Notes: generated by a model from the letters alone, not told the origin. A stretch of DNA of 64,000 nucleotides from Photobacterium ganghwense (GCF_003025595.1 NZ_PYMI01000001.1:62001-126000), one strand, 5' to 3'. Counted from the first letter of the stretch, positions 8,774-17,521 are shown. Program-made: numbers and translations.

Positions 8774-9450
8774 TCTGGCTTCTGACTACCGTTGTAGTGT
8801 TTTACACCGCACGGCTTATCTCCAAACGTCTACAGCACCCGATTGTTAACCCTTTACTGATTTGTCTGCTGGTGATTATTCCGCTTCTGATGTGGTTGCA
8901 CGTACCGTATGAAACCTACTTTGAGCAGAACAAATGGATTAACGCCCTGCTGGAACCCGCAGTGGTCGCTCTGGCCTTTCCATTGTACGAGCAACTAAGC
9001 CAGATTCGCGCCAAATGGAAAGTCATTTTTTCCGTGTGTCTGGTTGGCAGCGTGTTATCCATGCTGACTGGGGCGGGTATTGCTTTCATGATGGGTGCCG
9101 ACGCCCAGCTGACGGCATCGATTCTACCAAAATCCGTAACGACCCCCATCGCAATGGCGGTCGCCGATCAGATTGGCGGCGTGCCTGCTATCGCTGCAGT
9201 CATGGTCATTATCGCGGGCTTGTTTGGTGCTGTTCTGGGTTATCCGCTGTTTTCCCTTTTCGGCGTGAAAGCACCTATCGCCAAAGGACTGACCATGGGC
9301 ACCGTGTCTCACGCGCTGGGCACGGCAAAGGCGGCAGAAGAAAATTATCAGGAAGGCGCATTCAGCTCGCTGGCACTGGTTATTTGCGGCGTCATGACAT
9401 CAATTCTGGCGCCATTATTGTTCCCACTGCTCACAGCGGTGTTTCAATAG
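8770..9450 (+). CDS. lrgB: CidB/LrgB family membrane protein
   Basis: A 226-residue membrane protein with about seven hydrophobic segments, equivalent to E. coli YohK. The conserved core LPKSVTTPIAMAVADQIGG and the TMGTVSHALGTAKAAEE segment are intact. It is translationally coupled to lrgA by the 4-base overlap at 8770-8773, with AAGGAAA upstream. The yohJ-yohK-cdd order of E. coli is conserved here, which links the pair loosely with nucleoside catabolism. Biochemical role in Vibrio is not established. Confidence 0.92.
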   Translation: MIWLLTTVVVFYTARLISKRLQHPIVNPLLICLLVIIPLLMWLHVPYETYFEQNKWINALLEPAVVALAFPLYEQLSQIRAKWKVIFSVCLVGSVLSMLTGAGIAFMMGADAQLTASILPKSVTTPIAMAVADQIGGVPAIAAVMVIIAGLFGAVLGYPLFSLFGVKAPIAKGLTMGTVSHALGTAKAAEENYQEGAFSSLALVICGVMTSILAPLLFPLLTAVFQ

Positions 9451-9610
9451 TGCTAATGTTTCTTAGCATATTTCTTTTTAGCGTTTTCTTAAGTGCACAG
9501 GCTCAATTGATTCACTAGGATCAGCCAAACTAAGAAACAGGTAAAATGAGTGGGTAATCGAATACAATCTCTAACTCACTGATAAATATTGCACTTTGAA
9601 AATTAACTTG

Positions 9611-9626
9611 TGTGAACTCACTCTCA
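9611..9626 (+). promoter_or_regulatory. upstream CRP-like site (cdd)
   Basis: TGTGA-N6-TCTCA matches nine of ten core positions of the CRP consensus. Its centre lies 49 bp upstream of a second site, a spacing like the tandem CRP sites of CytR-regulated promoters. Confidence 0.6.
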
Positions 9627-9659
9627 ATAATGAAAACAATGAAACAAACAAAACAATAA

Positions 9660-9675
9660 CGTGATAAATATCACA
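9660..9675 (+). promoter_or_regulatory. downstream CRP-like site (cdd)
   Basis: CGTGA-N6-TCACA matches nine of ten core positions of the CRP consensus and lies about 60 bases before the cdd start codon, a normal class II or class I activator position. Confidence 0.7.
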
Positions 9676-9734
9676 CAACAAAGTAAGAACACAGCCTACA
9701 ATATTTCTCCATACACAAGACGGAGTGATAACTC

Positions 9735-10622
9735 ATGCACACTAAAGTAATGGATGCTTTAGGCGCTTTACCCGCTGATTTAGCATCGGCCATCAAACCG
9801 ATCGTGGAAGCGGATCATTTTGATGCAACTCTAAGCCCTGAGGTGTTTGCTCAGTTGCTGTCACAAACTCAGATGACAGACACTGAATTACGTGTTGCAT
9901 TACTTCCGCTTGCCGCCGCTTATTCAATTACCCCCATTTCGCATTTCAATGTAGGCGCAATTGTGCGCGGTTTGTCCGGCACTTTGTACTTCGGCGCCAA
10001 CATGGAATTTGTTGGTACCAGCCTGTCGCAAACGGTTCATGCTGAACAATCTGCTATCAGCCACGCCTGGGTAAAAGGTGAAACTGGCCTGCAGGACATT
10101 ACCATCAACTACAGCCCTTGCGGTCACTGTCGCCAGTTCATGAACGAGCTGACGTCAGCGAAAGATCTGATTGTGCAACTGCCTGAGCGCGAGGCAAAAA
10201 ATCTGCAGGAATATTTACCTGAATCGTTCGGCCCTGCCGACCTGAACATCACCGATGCCCTGCTGGCAACCGTTGATCACGGCATGCACACAGAAGCAAC
10301 CGAAACACTGGTTCAGGCGGCCTGTCAGGCGGCAAACCGTGCCCACGCGCCATACACCAACAATTTCAGCGGTGTTGCGCTAAAAGCCAAAGACGGAAAC
10401 GTTTTTGTGGGCATGTACGCAGAAAACGCAGCTTTTAACCCGAGTCTGCCTCCGCTGCAAGTCGCTATGATCAATATGAACATGGCTGGCTACCCGCTGG
10501 CTGATATAGAGGAAGTCGCTTTGGTTGAGAAATCGGACAGTACGATCAGCCACCTAGCTGATACCCAGACCACTCTGGAAGCGCTGAATCCCGACATTCC
10601 TCTGACTTACGTCGCGGTGTAA
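9735..10622 (+). CDS. cdd: cytidine deaminase
   Basis: A 295-residue zinc enzyme deaminating cytidine and deoxycytidine to uridine forms in pyrimidine salvage; E. coli Cdd has 294 residues. The zinc and catalytic residues fall at the same numbers as in E. coli: H102 and E104 in VHAEQ, C129 and C132 in SPCGHC. The C-terminal half is the degenerate second core domain of the large dimeric class. Two CRP-like sites 49 bp apart precede it, suggesting CRP activation and possibly CytR repression as for E. coli cdd. GGAG upstream supports the start, and a terminator follows the stop. Confidence 0.97.
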   Translation: MHTKVMDALGALPADLASAIKPIVEADHFDATLSPEVFAQLLSQTQMTDTELRVALLPLAAAYSITPISHFNVGAIVRGLSGTLYFGANMEFVGTSLSQTVHAEQSAISHAWVKGETGLQDITINYSPCGHCRQFMNELTSAKDLIVQLPEREAKNLQEYLPESFGPADLNITDALLATVDHGMHTEATETLVQAACQAANRAHAPYTNNFSGVALKAKDGNVFVGMYAENAAFNPSLPPLQVAMINMNMAGYPLADIEEVALVEKSDSTISHLADTQTTLEALNPDIPLTYVAV

Positions 10623-10660
10623 TCCATCGTAAATACGTAAAAGTCATGCTTAAAATCAGA

Positions 10661-10687
10661 AAAACCGCCGTAATGGCGGTTTTTTTA
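10661..10687 (+). terminator. rho-independent terminator of cdd
   Basis: AAACCGCC / GGCGGTTT stem with a 5-base loop and a run of seven T residues, 40 bases after the cdd stop. Confidence 0.92.
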
Positions 10688-10778
10688 TACTTTTGTGTCA
10701 GCAACCAAAGAAAGCGGTTTCTTATCCTTCCTCTCGCGGGTATGATTTTTCAAGTTTTTCATTACCCTATCAATTTGA

Positions 10779-11678
10779 ATGTCACACCAACATAATCCTA
10801 TTCAGGGTGCCAGCTGGATGCTGATCGCCGGACTGGCTTTTGCCCTGGTTAACAGCCTGGCACAGTATGTCAGTATCAATTTCGGCATCCCTTCAACCAC
10901 TGTCGCACTCATTCAGTACGCCATTGCTCTGGTCGCGATATTCCCTTGGCTTCGGACGCTCGGGCTTCGTCGTGCACTACGCACTCAGCATTTTGGCATG
11001 CACTGCCTGCGGGTTTTCCTCGCGGTAATAGGTATCCAGCTCTGGCTATGGGCGCTTGCCTATCCGGTTCCAATTTGGCAAGGCATTGCATTACTGATGA
11101 CTTCACCGTTGTTTGCCACGATTGGTTCTGGGATCTTTCTGAAAGAAAAAGTCGGCACGGCGCGCTGGGTAGCTACCCTGACAGGTTTTCTGGGGGCGAT
11201 GCTGATTCTTGAACCTTGGGCCGACGGCTTTAACTGGGCCAGCCTGTTACCGGTCGGTGCCGCGTTCTTCTGGGCCAGTTACTCCCTGATGGTGAAGAAG
11301 ATGTCAGCGTATGATCCACCGGCCACTATGGTGGTGTATCTGCTGATTCTGATCACTCCCTTCAATATTTTTCTGGCTGTACCTGATTTCACAATGCCCG
11401 ATACTGGTTTCAGCTGGTTGTTGCTGTTCGGAGCGGGTCTGATGACAGCACTGGCACAATGGGCTATCGCTAAAGCCTATGCGGTGGCAGATGCGTCGTT
11501 TGTGCAACCTTTTGACCATGCCAAATTGCCGTTGAATGTACTGGCAGGCTGGCTGGTCTTTGGCTGGGTGCCACCAGGACGCTTGTGGCTGGGCGCAGCC
11601 ATTATAATTGCCTCGGTGGCGTTCATTACTCAGTGGGAGAATAAGAAAGCGGCGGGTCAACAGGCTGCAAAAGCATAA
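10779..11678 (+). CDS. EamA/DMT-family transporter
   Basis: A 299-residue inner-membrane protein with ten predicted spans arranged as two EamA repeats (residues about 10-145 and 155-285). It begins with the usual MSHQ...GASWMLIAGLAFALVN and shows a conserved acidic/proline-rich loop (EPWADGF) between repeats. Drug/metabolite transporters of this class export amino acids, metabolites or other small solutes; nothing here identifies the substrate. Monocistronic, between the cdd terminator and the TAXI receptor. The start has a poor ribosome site but fits the family N-terminus. Confidence 0.87.
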   Translation: MSHQHNPIQGASWMLIAGLAFALVNSLAQYVSINFGIPSTTVALIQYAIALVAIFPWLRTLGLRRALRTQHFGMHCLRVFLAVIGIQLWLWALAYPVPIWQGIALLMTSPLFATIGSGIFLKEKVGTARWVATLTGFLGAMLILEPWADGFNWASLLPVGAAFFWASYSLMVKKMSAYDPPATMVVYLLILITPFNIFLAVPDFTMPDTGFSWLLLFGAGLMTALAQWAIAKAYAVADASFVQPFDHAKLPLNVLAGWLVFGWVPPGRLWLGAAIIIASVAFITQWENKKAAGQQAAKA

Positions 11679-11772
11679 CGCTGTCTGTCGGTCGCAGTTT
11701 GATTGCATCGCGCGCTGTCTCACTTTTCTTCCCCACCGTCTGCGGGTGTCAGTAAGGGTTTTAGAATCTATG

Positions 11773-11826
11773 GTTTCAGAAGCTGTAGTTTCAAAAGCTG
11801 TAGTTTCAGAAGCTGTAGTTTCATAG
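11773..11826. repeat. 15-bp minisatellite, three copies
   Basis: Unit GTTTCAGAAGCTGTA occurs three times in tandem (the second copy has one A for G), followed by a partial fourth. It lies in the gap between the DMT transporter and the TAXI receptor, outside coding sequence. The remainder of the 11679-12011 gap shows no gene. Confidence 0.85.
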
Positions 11827-12011
11827 CCTAAGCTGACTCCCACAGACGACAGGGATTGTCTTAATCCCACGACAAGTCTCACTCTCTCACCGTCTAGACT
11901 CAGACCTAATGTCGTTTGCTGAACATTCTCTGTGAATCAAACCACTCTTGATCAGCAAACACAACGTAACACCCAACCCTTCTTTCCTCTGCCCGTATCT
12001 GCGAGGTCATT

Positions 12012-12986
12012 ATGAAACGGTTCCGCACGCTGACTATCGCTTGTTTGTCCTGCTTCAGTTTGCTTTTGGCCGCCTCCGCCTTATCCGAAACCTTTATCAC
12101 AATTGGTACCGGGGGCGTAACCGGCGTGTACTACCCGACAGGAGGCGCTATTTGTCGGCTGGTGAACAAAGACAGACCGGTACATGGCATTCGCTGCTCC
12201 GTCGAATCCACCGGTGGTTCAATCTATAACATCAACAGCATTCGTGCCGGTGAGCTGGATTTAGGTATCGCGCAATCTGACTGGCAGTATCACGCGTACA
12301 ACGGTACCAGCATTTTTGCCGAGAAAGGCCCGTTCAAAGCGCTGAGATCTGTCTTCGCCCTTCACCCCGAACCCTTTACCGTGGTTGCCAGAGCAGATTC
12401 AGGGATTAAAACGTTTGCTGATTTGAAAGGAAAACGGGTCAATATCGGCAATCCCGGTTCAGGACAGCGTGGCACGATGGAAGTGTTAATGAAGGCCATG
12501 GGTTGGTCGCAGTCCGATTTCAGCCTGGTCGCTGAGTTAAAAGCGTCGGAACAGTCAAAGGCCCTTTGCGATAACAAAATCGATGCCATGGTGTATACCG
12601 TGGGGCACCCAAGCGGTGCCATTAAAGAAGCCACGACGGCCTGTCAGAGTGTGATTGTGGATGTTTCAGGGCCGGTGATCGACAAGCTGATAGCAGAGAA
12701 TAATTTTTATCGGGTAGCCACCATTCCCGGCGGTATGTATCAGGGAAATCCAAAAGACGTGCATACGTTTGGTGTCGGGGCGACACTGATCTCTTCAGCA
12801 TCAGTGGATAAGAACATCGTTTATCAGGTCGTGAAATCTGTTTTTTCAGACTTCGAGACGTTCAAGAAGCTTCATCCCGCGTTTACCCTGCTGAAGAAAG
12901 AAGAGATGATCAAAGACGGACTGACCGCTCCCCTCCATGACGGCGCGAAACAGTATTACATTGAAGCCGGGTTAATGAAGGAATAG
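12012..12986 (+). CDS. TAXI-family TRAP solute receptor
   Basis: A 324-residue periplasmic binding protein with a signal peptide (cleavage near ALS-ET, residue 25) followed by the TAXI hallmark FITIGTGGVTGVYYPTGGAI. The second lobe shows the family VNIGNPGSGQRGTMEVL segment. TAXI receptors feed a fused TRAP membrane subunit with substrates such as dicarboxylates or glutamate-like compounds. No TRAP membrane gene is adjacent, so it must work with a distant one or act as a sensor. GAGG before the ATG supports the start. Confidence 0.92.
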   Translation: MKRFRTLTIACLSCFSLLLAASALSETFITIGTGGVTGVYYPTGGAICRLVNKDRPVHGIRCSVESTGGSIYNINSIRAGELDLGIAQSDWQYHAYNGTSIFAEKGPFKALRSVFALHPEPFTVVARADSGIKTFADLKGKRVNIGNPGSGQRGTMEVLMKAMGWSQSDFSLVAELKASEQSKALCDNKIDAMVYTVGHPSGAIKEATTACQSVIVDVSGPVIDKLIAENNFYRVATIPGGMYQGNPKDVHTFGVGATLISSASVDKNIVYQVVKSVFSDFETFKKLHPAFTLLKKEEMIKDGLTAPLHDGAKQYYIEAGLMKE

Positions 12987-13066
12987 CGACACAACTCGCT
13001 GTTTACGGTAAATCGGACTGCGCAGAAAAGCAGGATGTCAGTAGTCTGAAACCGATAAGCTGCATA

Positions 13067-13096
13067 CCGGTAAACAGAATCCCGGTAAACAGAATA
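13067..13096. repeat. 15-bp tandem duplication
   Basis: CCGGTAAACAGAAT is present twice head-to-tail at a 15-base period, just after the TAXI receptor gene. Non-coding. The rest of the 12987-13249 gap has no recognisable feature. Confidence 0.8.
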
Positions 13097-13249
13097 CCGA
13101 AAACACAAGAAACAAGGGAATAGACATTCCACAGCACCCTCATTCTCTCCGAAACCGGAAAGAATGAGGATGGAACTCATGCGAAAGACTCTATAGAACC
13201 GGCTCGATTATACCTCAGAGTCAGTCGCATGAATCACGGATAACAGCTA

Positions 13250-13654
13250 TCAAAAACGGTAACGAATACCCAGCGCGCCTTCAAGATCCGCATCAAAATC
13301 TTCAACCATGTACAGTGTCGGGCCCAGTTCACCGTAAATCTCGAAACGCTCGACCGGCACTTCAAAACCAACACCGGCACGTACGCCCAGTTTATTGTGT
13401 TTGTCGTCCACATACTGCCCGCCTACGAAGGTGTAGAAATTGTTCATAGACGGATCATTGGCCAGAGAACCCAGATTAAAGGTTTTATCTACCGCCACAC
13501 CAAAGTCATCCACCCCCAGCGAGAAACGCAGATCGTGATGCTTGTACTGGACACCCGACATCGGGCTACCGAAGAAGGCACCAATAGACTGAGCCGCATG
13601 AGCCGACAGCGGCAGCGCCGCTAACAAACTTAAACCTAGAATTGCTTTTTTCAT
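13250..13654 (-). CDS. small outer-membrane beta-barrel protein
   Basis: A 134-residue secreted protein with a clean signal peptide (residues 1-20, cleavage after AHA) and alternating amphipathic strands; it ends in Tyr-Arg-Phe, the C-terminal aromatic signature recognised by the BAM complex. Length suggests an eight-strand barrel of the OmpA/OmpX size class. Ligand and role are unknown. It is divergent from purT, sharing about 400 bases of upstream DNA. Confidence 0.75.
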   Translation of the reverse strand: MKKAILGLSLLAALPLSAHAAQSIGAFFGSPMSGVQYKHHDLRFSLGVDDFGVAVDKTFNLGSLANDPSMNNFYTFVGGQYVDDKHNKLGVRAGVGFEVPVERFEIYGELGPTLYMVEDFDADLEGALGIRYRF

Positions 13655-13990
13655 GATCCACTACTTTTTATTGCTGAATTTATGCTGGGTAATCTAGCCG
13701 CAAAAATGTCCTAATTCGAGGCCAGACCGGCAGGAATGACAGAACTTTTACAATTCTGCACACCGTTTTGCAGCTGCACTTTTCAGCATACGAACAGACA
13801 AATGCTCCTCGCCTGTAGCGTGTATCAACCATGTAGATGAAATACTCTCCGCTATTCCTGTCAAGCCATTTGACTGCATCACAACAAAATACAGCCGCCG
13901 CACCTTGCCATACTTTTATCGCCTAATCTGTTTTACCATTTCTTTATAAATCAAGGGGGGATAAACAACAAAGCAGGTATACAATCACAC
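13655..13990. other. intergenic between barrel protein and purT
   Basis: Non-coding DNA holding the minus-strand promoter of the barrel-protein gene. No other structure was recognised apart from the PUR box and promoter just beyond its right end. Confidence 0.4.
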
Positions 13991-14006
13991 ACGCAAACGT
14001 TTGCGT
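13991..14006. promoter_or_regulatory. PUR box (PurR operator) of purT
   Basis: ACGCAAACGTTTGCGT is a perfect 16-bp palindrome matching the PurR consensus ACGCAAACGTTTTCGT at all but one position. A TATAAT -10 element lies at 14013-14018, so a bound repressor would cover the promoter spacer. Confidence 0.95.
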
Positions 14007-14063
14007 ATTTCATATAATCCGGTATCATGCCGACTATTCACTGACACTCGGTAAGGATTTTCG

Positions 14064-15239
14064 ATGATTGGTTCAGCTACCCGTTTAAACGCAACCCGTG
14101 TTCTTCTGCTTGGCTCTGGTGAGCTGGGGAAAGAAGTGGCGATTGAATGTCAGCGCCTCGGCCTTGAGGTTATCGCGGTTGACCGCTATGCAGATGCCCC
14201 GGCCATGCAAGTGGCTCACCGCAGCCATGTGATTGACATGCTTGATGGTGCCGCCCTAAAAGCGGTTATTGAGCAGGAAAAACCGCATTACGTGGTACCG
14301 GAAATCGAAGCCATTGCAACAGATATGCTGGTTGAACTGGAAGCGCAGGGACTGAACGTTGTTCCTACGGCCAACGCGACCAAACTGACCATGAACCGTG
14401 AAGGTATCCGCCGTCTGGCTGCCGAAGAGTTGGCTCTGCCAACCTCGCCGTACGCGTTCTGTGATCAGTTTGAAGAGTTCACTGCAGCCATTGAGCAAAT
14501 AGGCATGCCTTGTGTGGTCAAGCCGATCATGAGCTCGTCAGGCAAAGGTCAGAGCGTGGTGAAAGCCGCGGCAGACATCGAGAAAGCCTGGCGCTATGCG
14601 CAAGAAGGCGGACGAGCAGGCGCTGGTCGGGTGATTGTCGAAGGCTTTGTCGATTTCGATTATGAAATCACCTTGCTGACAGTCCGTGCTGCAGATGGCG
14701 TGCATTTCTGTGCCCCTATCGGCCATCGTCAGGAAGACGGGGATTACCGCGAATCATGGCAGCCACAGCAAATGTCTGAAGCGGCGTTGCAAGCCGCTCA
14801 GGCAGCAGCAGAAAAAGTGGTGAACGCGCTGGGTGGATACGGTCTGTTTGGCGTTGAACTCTTCGTAAAAGGTGACAAAGTGCTGTTCAGCGAAGTATCG
14901 CCCCGCCCTCACGATACCGGGATGGTCACACTGATTTCCCAGGAGCTGTCAGAGTTTGCTCTGCATGTTCGTGCTTTCCTGGGACTGCCTATTCATTCGA
15001 TTACACAATATGGCCCGAGTGCGTCAGCTGTGATTCTGGCTGAAGGCATCTCTGAGAACATTCGCTTTGATAACCTGGCAACGGCGTTGGCCCGTCCGAA
15101 TACTCAGGTTCGTCTGTTTGCCAAACCGGATATTCATGGTCGACGTCGTTTGGGTGTGGCTCTGACCCGTCGTGACAGCATTGATGGTGCCGTCAATGAT
15201 GCCGTAGCGACCGCTGCGGATGTAAAAGTGATCCTGTAA
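14064..15239 (+). CDS. purT: formate-dependent GAR transformylase 2
   Basis: A 391-residue ATP-grasp enzyme that formylates glycinamide ribonucleotide using formate and ATP, an alternative to PurN in purine synthesis (E. coli PurT has 392 residues). The N-terminal Rossmann motif [15 protein letters not shown], the ATP-grasp loop MSSSGKGQS and the metal-binding [12 protein letters not shown] are all visible. Start supported by TAAGGA. It is controlled by the adjacent PUR box and ends in a shared terminator facing tpm. Confidence 0.98.
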   Translation: MIGSATRLNATRVLLLGSGELGKEVAIECQRLGLEVIAVDRYADAPAMQVAHRSHVIDMLDGAALKAVIEQEKPHYVVPEIEAIATDMLVELEAQGLNVVPTANATKLTMNREGIRRLAAEELALPTSPYAFCDQFEEFTAAIEQIGMPCVVKPIMSSSGKGQSVVKAAADIEKAWRYAQEGGRAGAGRVIVEGFVDFDYEITLLTVRAADGVHFCAPIGHRQEDGDYRESWQPQQMSEAALQAAQAAAEKVVNALGGYGLFGVELFVKGDKVLFSEVSPRPHDTGMVTLISQELSEFALHVRAFLGLPIHSITQYGPSASAVILAEGISENIRFDNLATALARPNTQVRLFAKPDIHGRRRLGVALTRRDSIDGAVNDAVATAADVKVIL

Positions 15240-15347
15240 CTCAACCTTACATCAAAACTGTGCCATAAAGGCCGCACTCGAAAAAGCAGGCATTACTAAT
15301 CTGGCACTAAAGCCTGGTATTTTAGCTTGCATTGAGATCTAGGCATT

Positions 15348-15374
15348 AAAAAAGGAGCCCTCGGGCTCCTTTTT
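15348..15374. terminator. bidirectional terminator between purT and tpm
   Basis: AAAAGGAGCCC / GGGCTCCTTTT perfect stem with a minimal loop, A-run on one side and T-run on the other; serves the convergent purT and tpm genes. Confidence 0.92.
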
Positions 15375-15467
15375 ATGATTCTGATTCGCATGATTTTACG
15401 ACGGGCTCATAACCAATTCGTGATTACACTTTCAGGTTATTTAGCCACTTACCACGTAATCCGTCTT

Positions 15468-16109
15468 TTATAACGAAATCAACCAGGCTTCTTCTGCAAA
15501 CCGGCTCACCCCACGTTGGATACGCGGATGGTTCTCATCGCCTTCTTCGCGTGACAGATGACGGATCTGGTAGCCTTCGAACAAACGCTCCACTTCTTCC
15601 TTCGCCACAGAAAACGGAGGGCCGTCCATTTCATGCTGCGGGTAATCCACTGTAACCAGCAGAATACGGCCACCCGGTTTAACCAACGACAGCAGCTTTT
15701 CCACATACATCTGACGCATTGCTTCCGGCATCGCAATCAGTGCTGCACGGTCATACACCACATCAGTCGGTTCAATGCGCGTCGAGAAAAAGTCACCGCA
15801 GTAAATGGAAATTTCATCAAACTCATACAAACTCTGGCCATTACCCAGTGGCGTTACCAGCGGGGTATACAGGTGCTCAGAGAAGTAAGCGCGAACCGCA
15901 ATCTCACTCAGTTCAATGCCAATTACCTGATTGTGTTTTTCCGCCAACCAGGTCATGTCCAGTGATTTACCGCACATCGGCACCAACACGACATCTTCGC
16001 GCATTGCCTTTACCTCCGGCCAGAAGCGTTCCAGCATTGGGTTGGTATCATTCTGGTGAAAACCGATGCGGTTTGCCGCCCAGCGGCTGTGCCAAAATTC
16101 TGCATCCAT
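15468..16109 (-). CDS. tpm: thiopurine S-methyltransferase
   Basis: A 213-residue SAM-dependent methyltransferase of the TPMT family, cytoplasmic, able to methylate thiopurines and, in related bacteria, tellurite or selenite. Family markers are FWHSRWAANRIGFHQ at the N-terminus, the SAM-binding VLVPMCGKSLDMTWLAE loop and VYDRAALIAMP. Normal length. GAGAAGAAA precedes the ATG. Convergent with purT. Confidence 0.95.
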   Translation of the reverse strand: MDAEFWHSRWAANRIGFHQNDTNPMLERFWPEVKAMREDVVLVPMCGKSLDMTWLAEKHNQVIGIELSEIAVRAYFSEHLYTPLVTPLGNGQSLYEFDEISIYCGDFFSTRIEPTDVVYDRAALIAMPEAMRQMYVEKLLSLVKPGGRILLVTVDYPQHEMDGPPFSVAKEEVERLFEGYQIRHLSREEGDENHPRIQRGVSRFAEEAWLISL

Positions 16110-16411
16110 TGATTTCTTCTCATTTATTCAGGCTGACTGGCACGTTTATACCAAACTTCATCCACAATGGCTAACCGAGTGACATCACGCTGCATAAAAG
16201 AAAAACGCGATGCAACGCTTACATGACCCCAGCTCTTAGACCTTCTCAGCCGCATTCTGAGACCGTTTTAGCGACTCAGCCCCTGCATCCCACAGAGTCA
16301 CGGCCAGAACGCCACCAGCATCGCTTCAGAGAGCACTTATCACACAACCACGCACCATTTCGGACAATAACCAACCATCCTGGTGAAATGACTGCGCTAA
16401 ATGCCAGCCAA
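16110..16411. other. intergenic upstream of tpm
   Basis: About 300 bases containing the tpm promoter on the minus strand. Short open frames on both strands have no family resemblance or ribosome site. No other signal was seen. Confidence 0.4.
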
Positions 16412-16436
16412 CAAAAAAGGATGCCTGGGCATCCTT
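16412..16436 (-). terminator. terminator of the small gene at 16535
   Basis: AAGGATGCC / GGCATCCTT stem with a two-base loop; read on the minus strand it is followed by a run of T residues, 100 bases past the stop of the upstream minus-strand gene. Confidence 0.85.
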
Positions 16437-16534
16437 CTTCGCTAATGGAATTTTGCAAGGGCAAAAATCCATTAAAAATTATTTCTCAATTTTCTTTTAT
16501 GAGAGTCATTGAATAATCGATGTTATCTATCGAA

Positions 16535-16828
16535 TTAAGAAATTCGGAATAGCTTGATCGAGTCACGACGAACAGTTACGCCACGGAAAGTTACTGGCTC
16601 CAGCAGGGTCATCAGCTGCTTAGAAACGAAGAACTTGCCACCGTAGCTACGATCGCCACCACGATTTACCCAATCTGCAAATTCATCTGCCAAGCTGAAC
16701 ATAGAGTTTCCAACAAGCAGAACCAACACTTTTGCGACTTCACTGTCATTCTGTTTATTAAACTCCGCGTCGCGAACTTTCTTACGATATTCCTCGACGA
16801 TTCTTTCTAGGCACTCAAATCTGCTCAT
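16535..16828 (-). CDS. unknown 97-residue protein
   Basis: I do not recognise this protein. It begins MSRFECLERIVEEYRKKV with a charged, helical first half and ends in a beta-rich half containing GGKFFVSKQLMTLLEPVTFRG. There is no signal peptide or membrane segment, so it is cytoplasmic. The ATG at 16828 follows GGTGGT at good spacing; upstream in-frame starts at 16840 or earlier would add a few residues. It has its own terminator, supporting a real transcription unit. No partner gene is adjacent that would suggest toxin-antitoxin behaviour. Confidence 0.7.
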   Translation of the reverse strand: MSRFECLERIVEEYRKKVRDAEFNKQNDSEVAKVLVLLVGNSMFSLADEFADWVNRGGDRSYGGKFFVSKQLMTLLEPVTFRGVTVRRDSIKLFRIS

Positions 16829-16998
16829 ATACACCACCATAAAAAAAGAGGTGCGGATACTACTGCTCAAACCCAACGAAATCAACCCATTCAGCATGCT
16901 TTCATGACAGAATTCCGTGAATTTTTCTTTCTATTAACATCGGCAACCCAAATTACGCGAAAAATTAAGATTTAGGTCAAATTATTACCGCCACTTTA

Positions 16999-17021
16999 AA
17001 GTTATATTTTACATATAAGTT
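16999..17021. promoter_or_regulatory. possible NsrR operator of the ygbA-like gene
   Basis: Two 11-base half-sites, AAGTTATATTT and its near-inverted partner ACATATAAGTT, are separated by one base: the 11-1-11 layout of NsrR sites (consensus AAGATGCATTT). It lies 27 bases before the YgbA-like start codon, a gene family known to be nitric-oxide inducible. Half-site identity to the E. coli consensus is moderate. Confidence 0.5.
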
Positions 17022-17047
17022 TAAAGCAATGACGTCGAAGGTGAGTC

Positions 17048-17521
17048 ATGACTAACCAGGCCCCCTCCCCTGTACCATCCCCGGTTTTGCTGGGCAGTCT
17101 CGATACCGAATTAAAAACCATTCAAGCTATGGTGAAAATCTATTGCCGGGATCACCACGGGCCAACGCTGTGCGATAGCTGTCGCGACTTTTTACACTAT
17201 GCCCACACCCGCTTGGATCGCTGTCCTTACGGTGAAAATAAGCCAACTTGCCGAATATGCCCGATCCACTGCTACAAAGCCGATTACAAAGCCCTGTCTC
17301 GCACAATAATGCGCTACTCTGGTCCGCGAATGTTGCTTCGCCACCCTATCCTGGCAATCCGCCACCTGATTGCGGAAAAAAGGCCGGTGCCAGAAAAACC
17401 GCAAGACAAAGCCTCTAATCGCCACAAACGCAAAGCACTGGAAGCGGAAAACACCAGAAACCAGAAACCAGAAACCAGAAACCAGAAACCAGAAACCAGA
17501 AAAGATAATCACACGCAGTAA
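17048..17521 (+). CDS. ygbA: YgbA-like nitrous-oxide-stimulated protein with repeat tail
   Basis: A 157-residue cytoplasmic protein of the YgbA_NO family. The conserved core covers residues about 18-112 and includes many cysteines (CRDHHG, CDSCRDFL, CPYGENKPTCRICPIHCY), which could bind iron-sulfur clusters or metal, and the MRYSGPRMLLRHP segment. In enterics the gene belongs to the NsrR regulon and supports growth under nitrosative stress. The tail (residues about 135-152) is encoded by seven perfect copies of a 7-base repeat, giving a repeated NQKPETR peptide absent from ordinary family members. Followed by a bidirectional terminator. Confidence 0.88.
   Translation: MTNQAPSPVPSPVLLGSLDTELKTIQAMVKIYCRDHHGPTLCDSCRDFLHYAHTRLDRCPYGENKPTCRICPIHCYKADYKALSRTIMRYSGPRMLLRHPILAIRHLIAEKRPVPEKPQDKASNRHKRKALEAENTRNQKPETRNQKPETRKDNHTQ
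17454..17502 (+). repeat. heptanucleotide microsatellite, seven perfect copies
   Basis: CCAGAAA occurs seven times without interruption inside the 3' end of the ygbA-like gene. Because the unit is not a multiple of three, any gain or loss of one copy would shift the frame of the C-terminal tail and stop. Confidence 0.95.

Noticed and set aside
9457..9519. 20-residue hydrophobic frame after lrgB (MFLSIFLFSVFLSAQAQLIH)
   Set aside because: Looks like a bare signal peptide but lacks a ribosome site and a mature part.
11304..11882. Minus-strand 192-residue frame over the DMT transporter end
   Set aside because: Antisense to a clear transporter; the N-terminal repeated peptide is just the 15-bp minisatellite.
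16223..16516. Plus-strand 97-residue frame
   Set aside because: No ribosome site or similarity, and it covers the minus-strand terminator.
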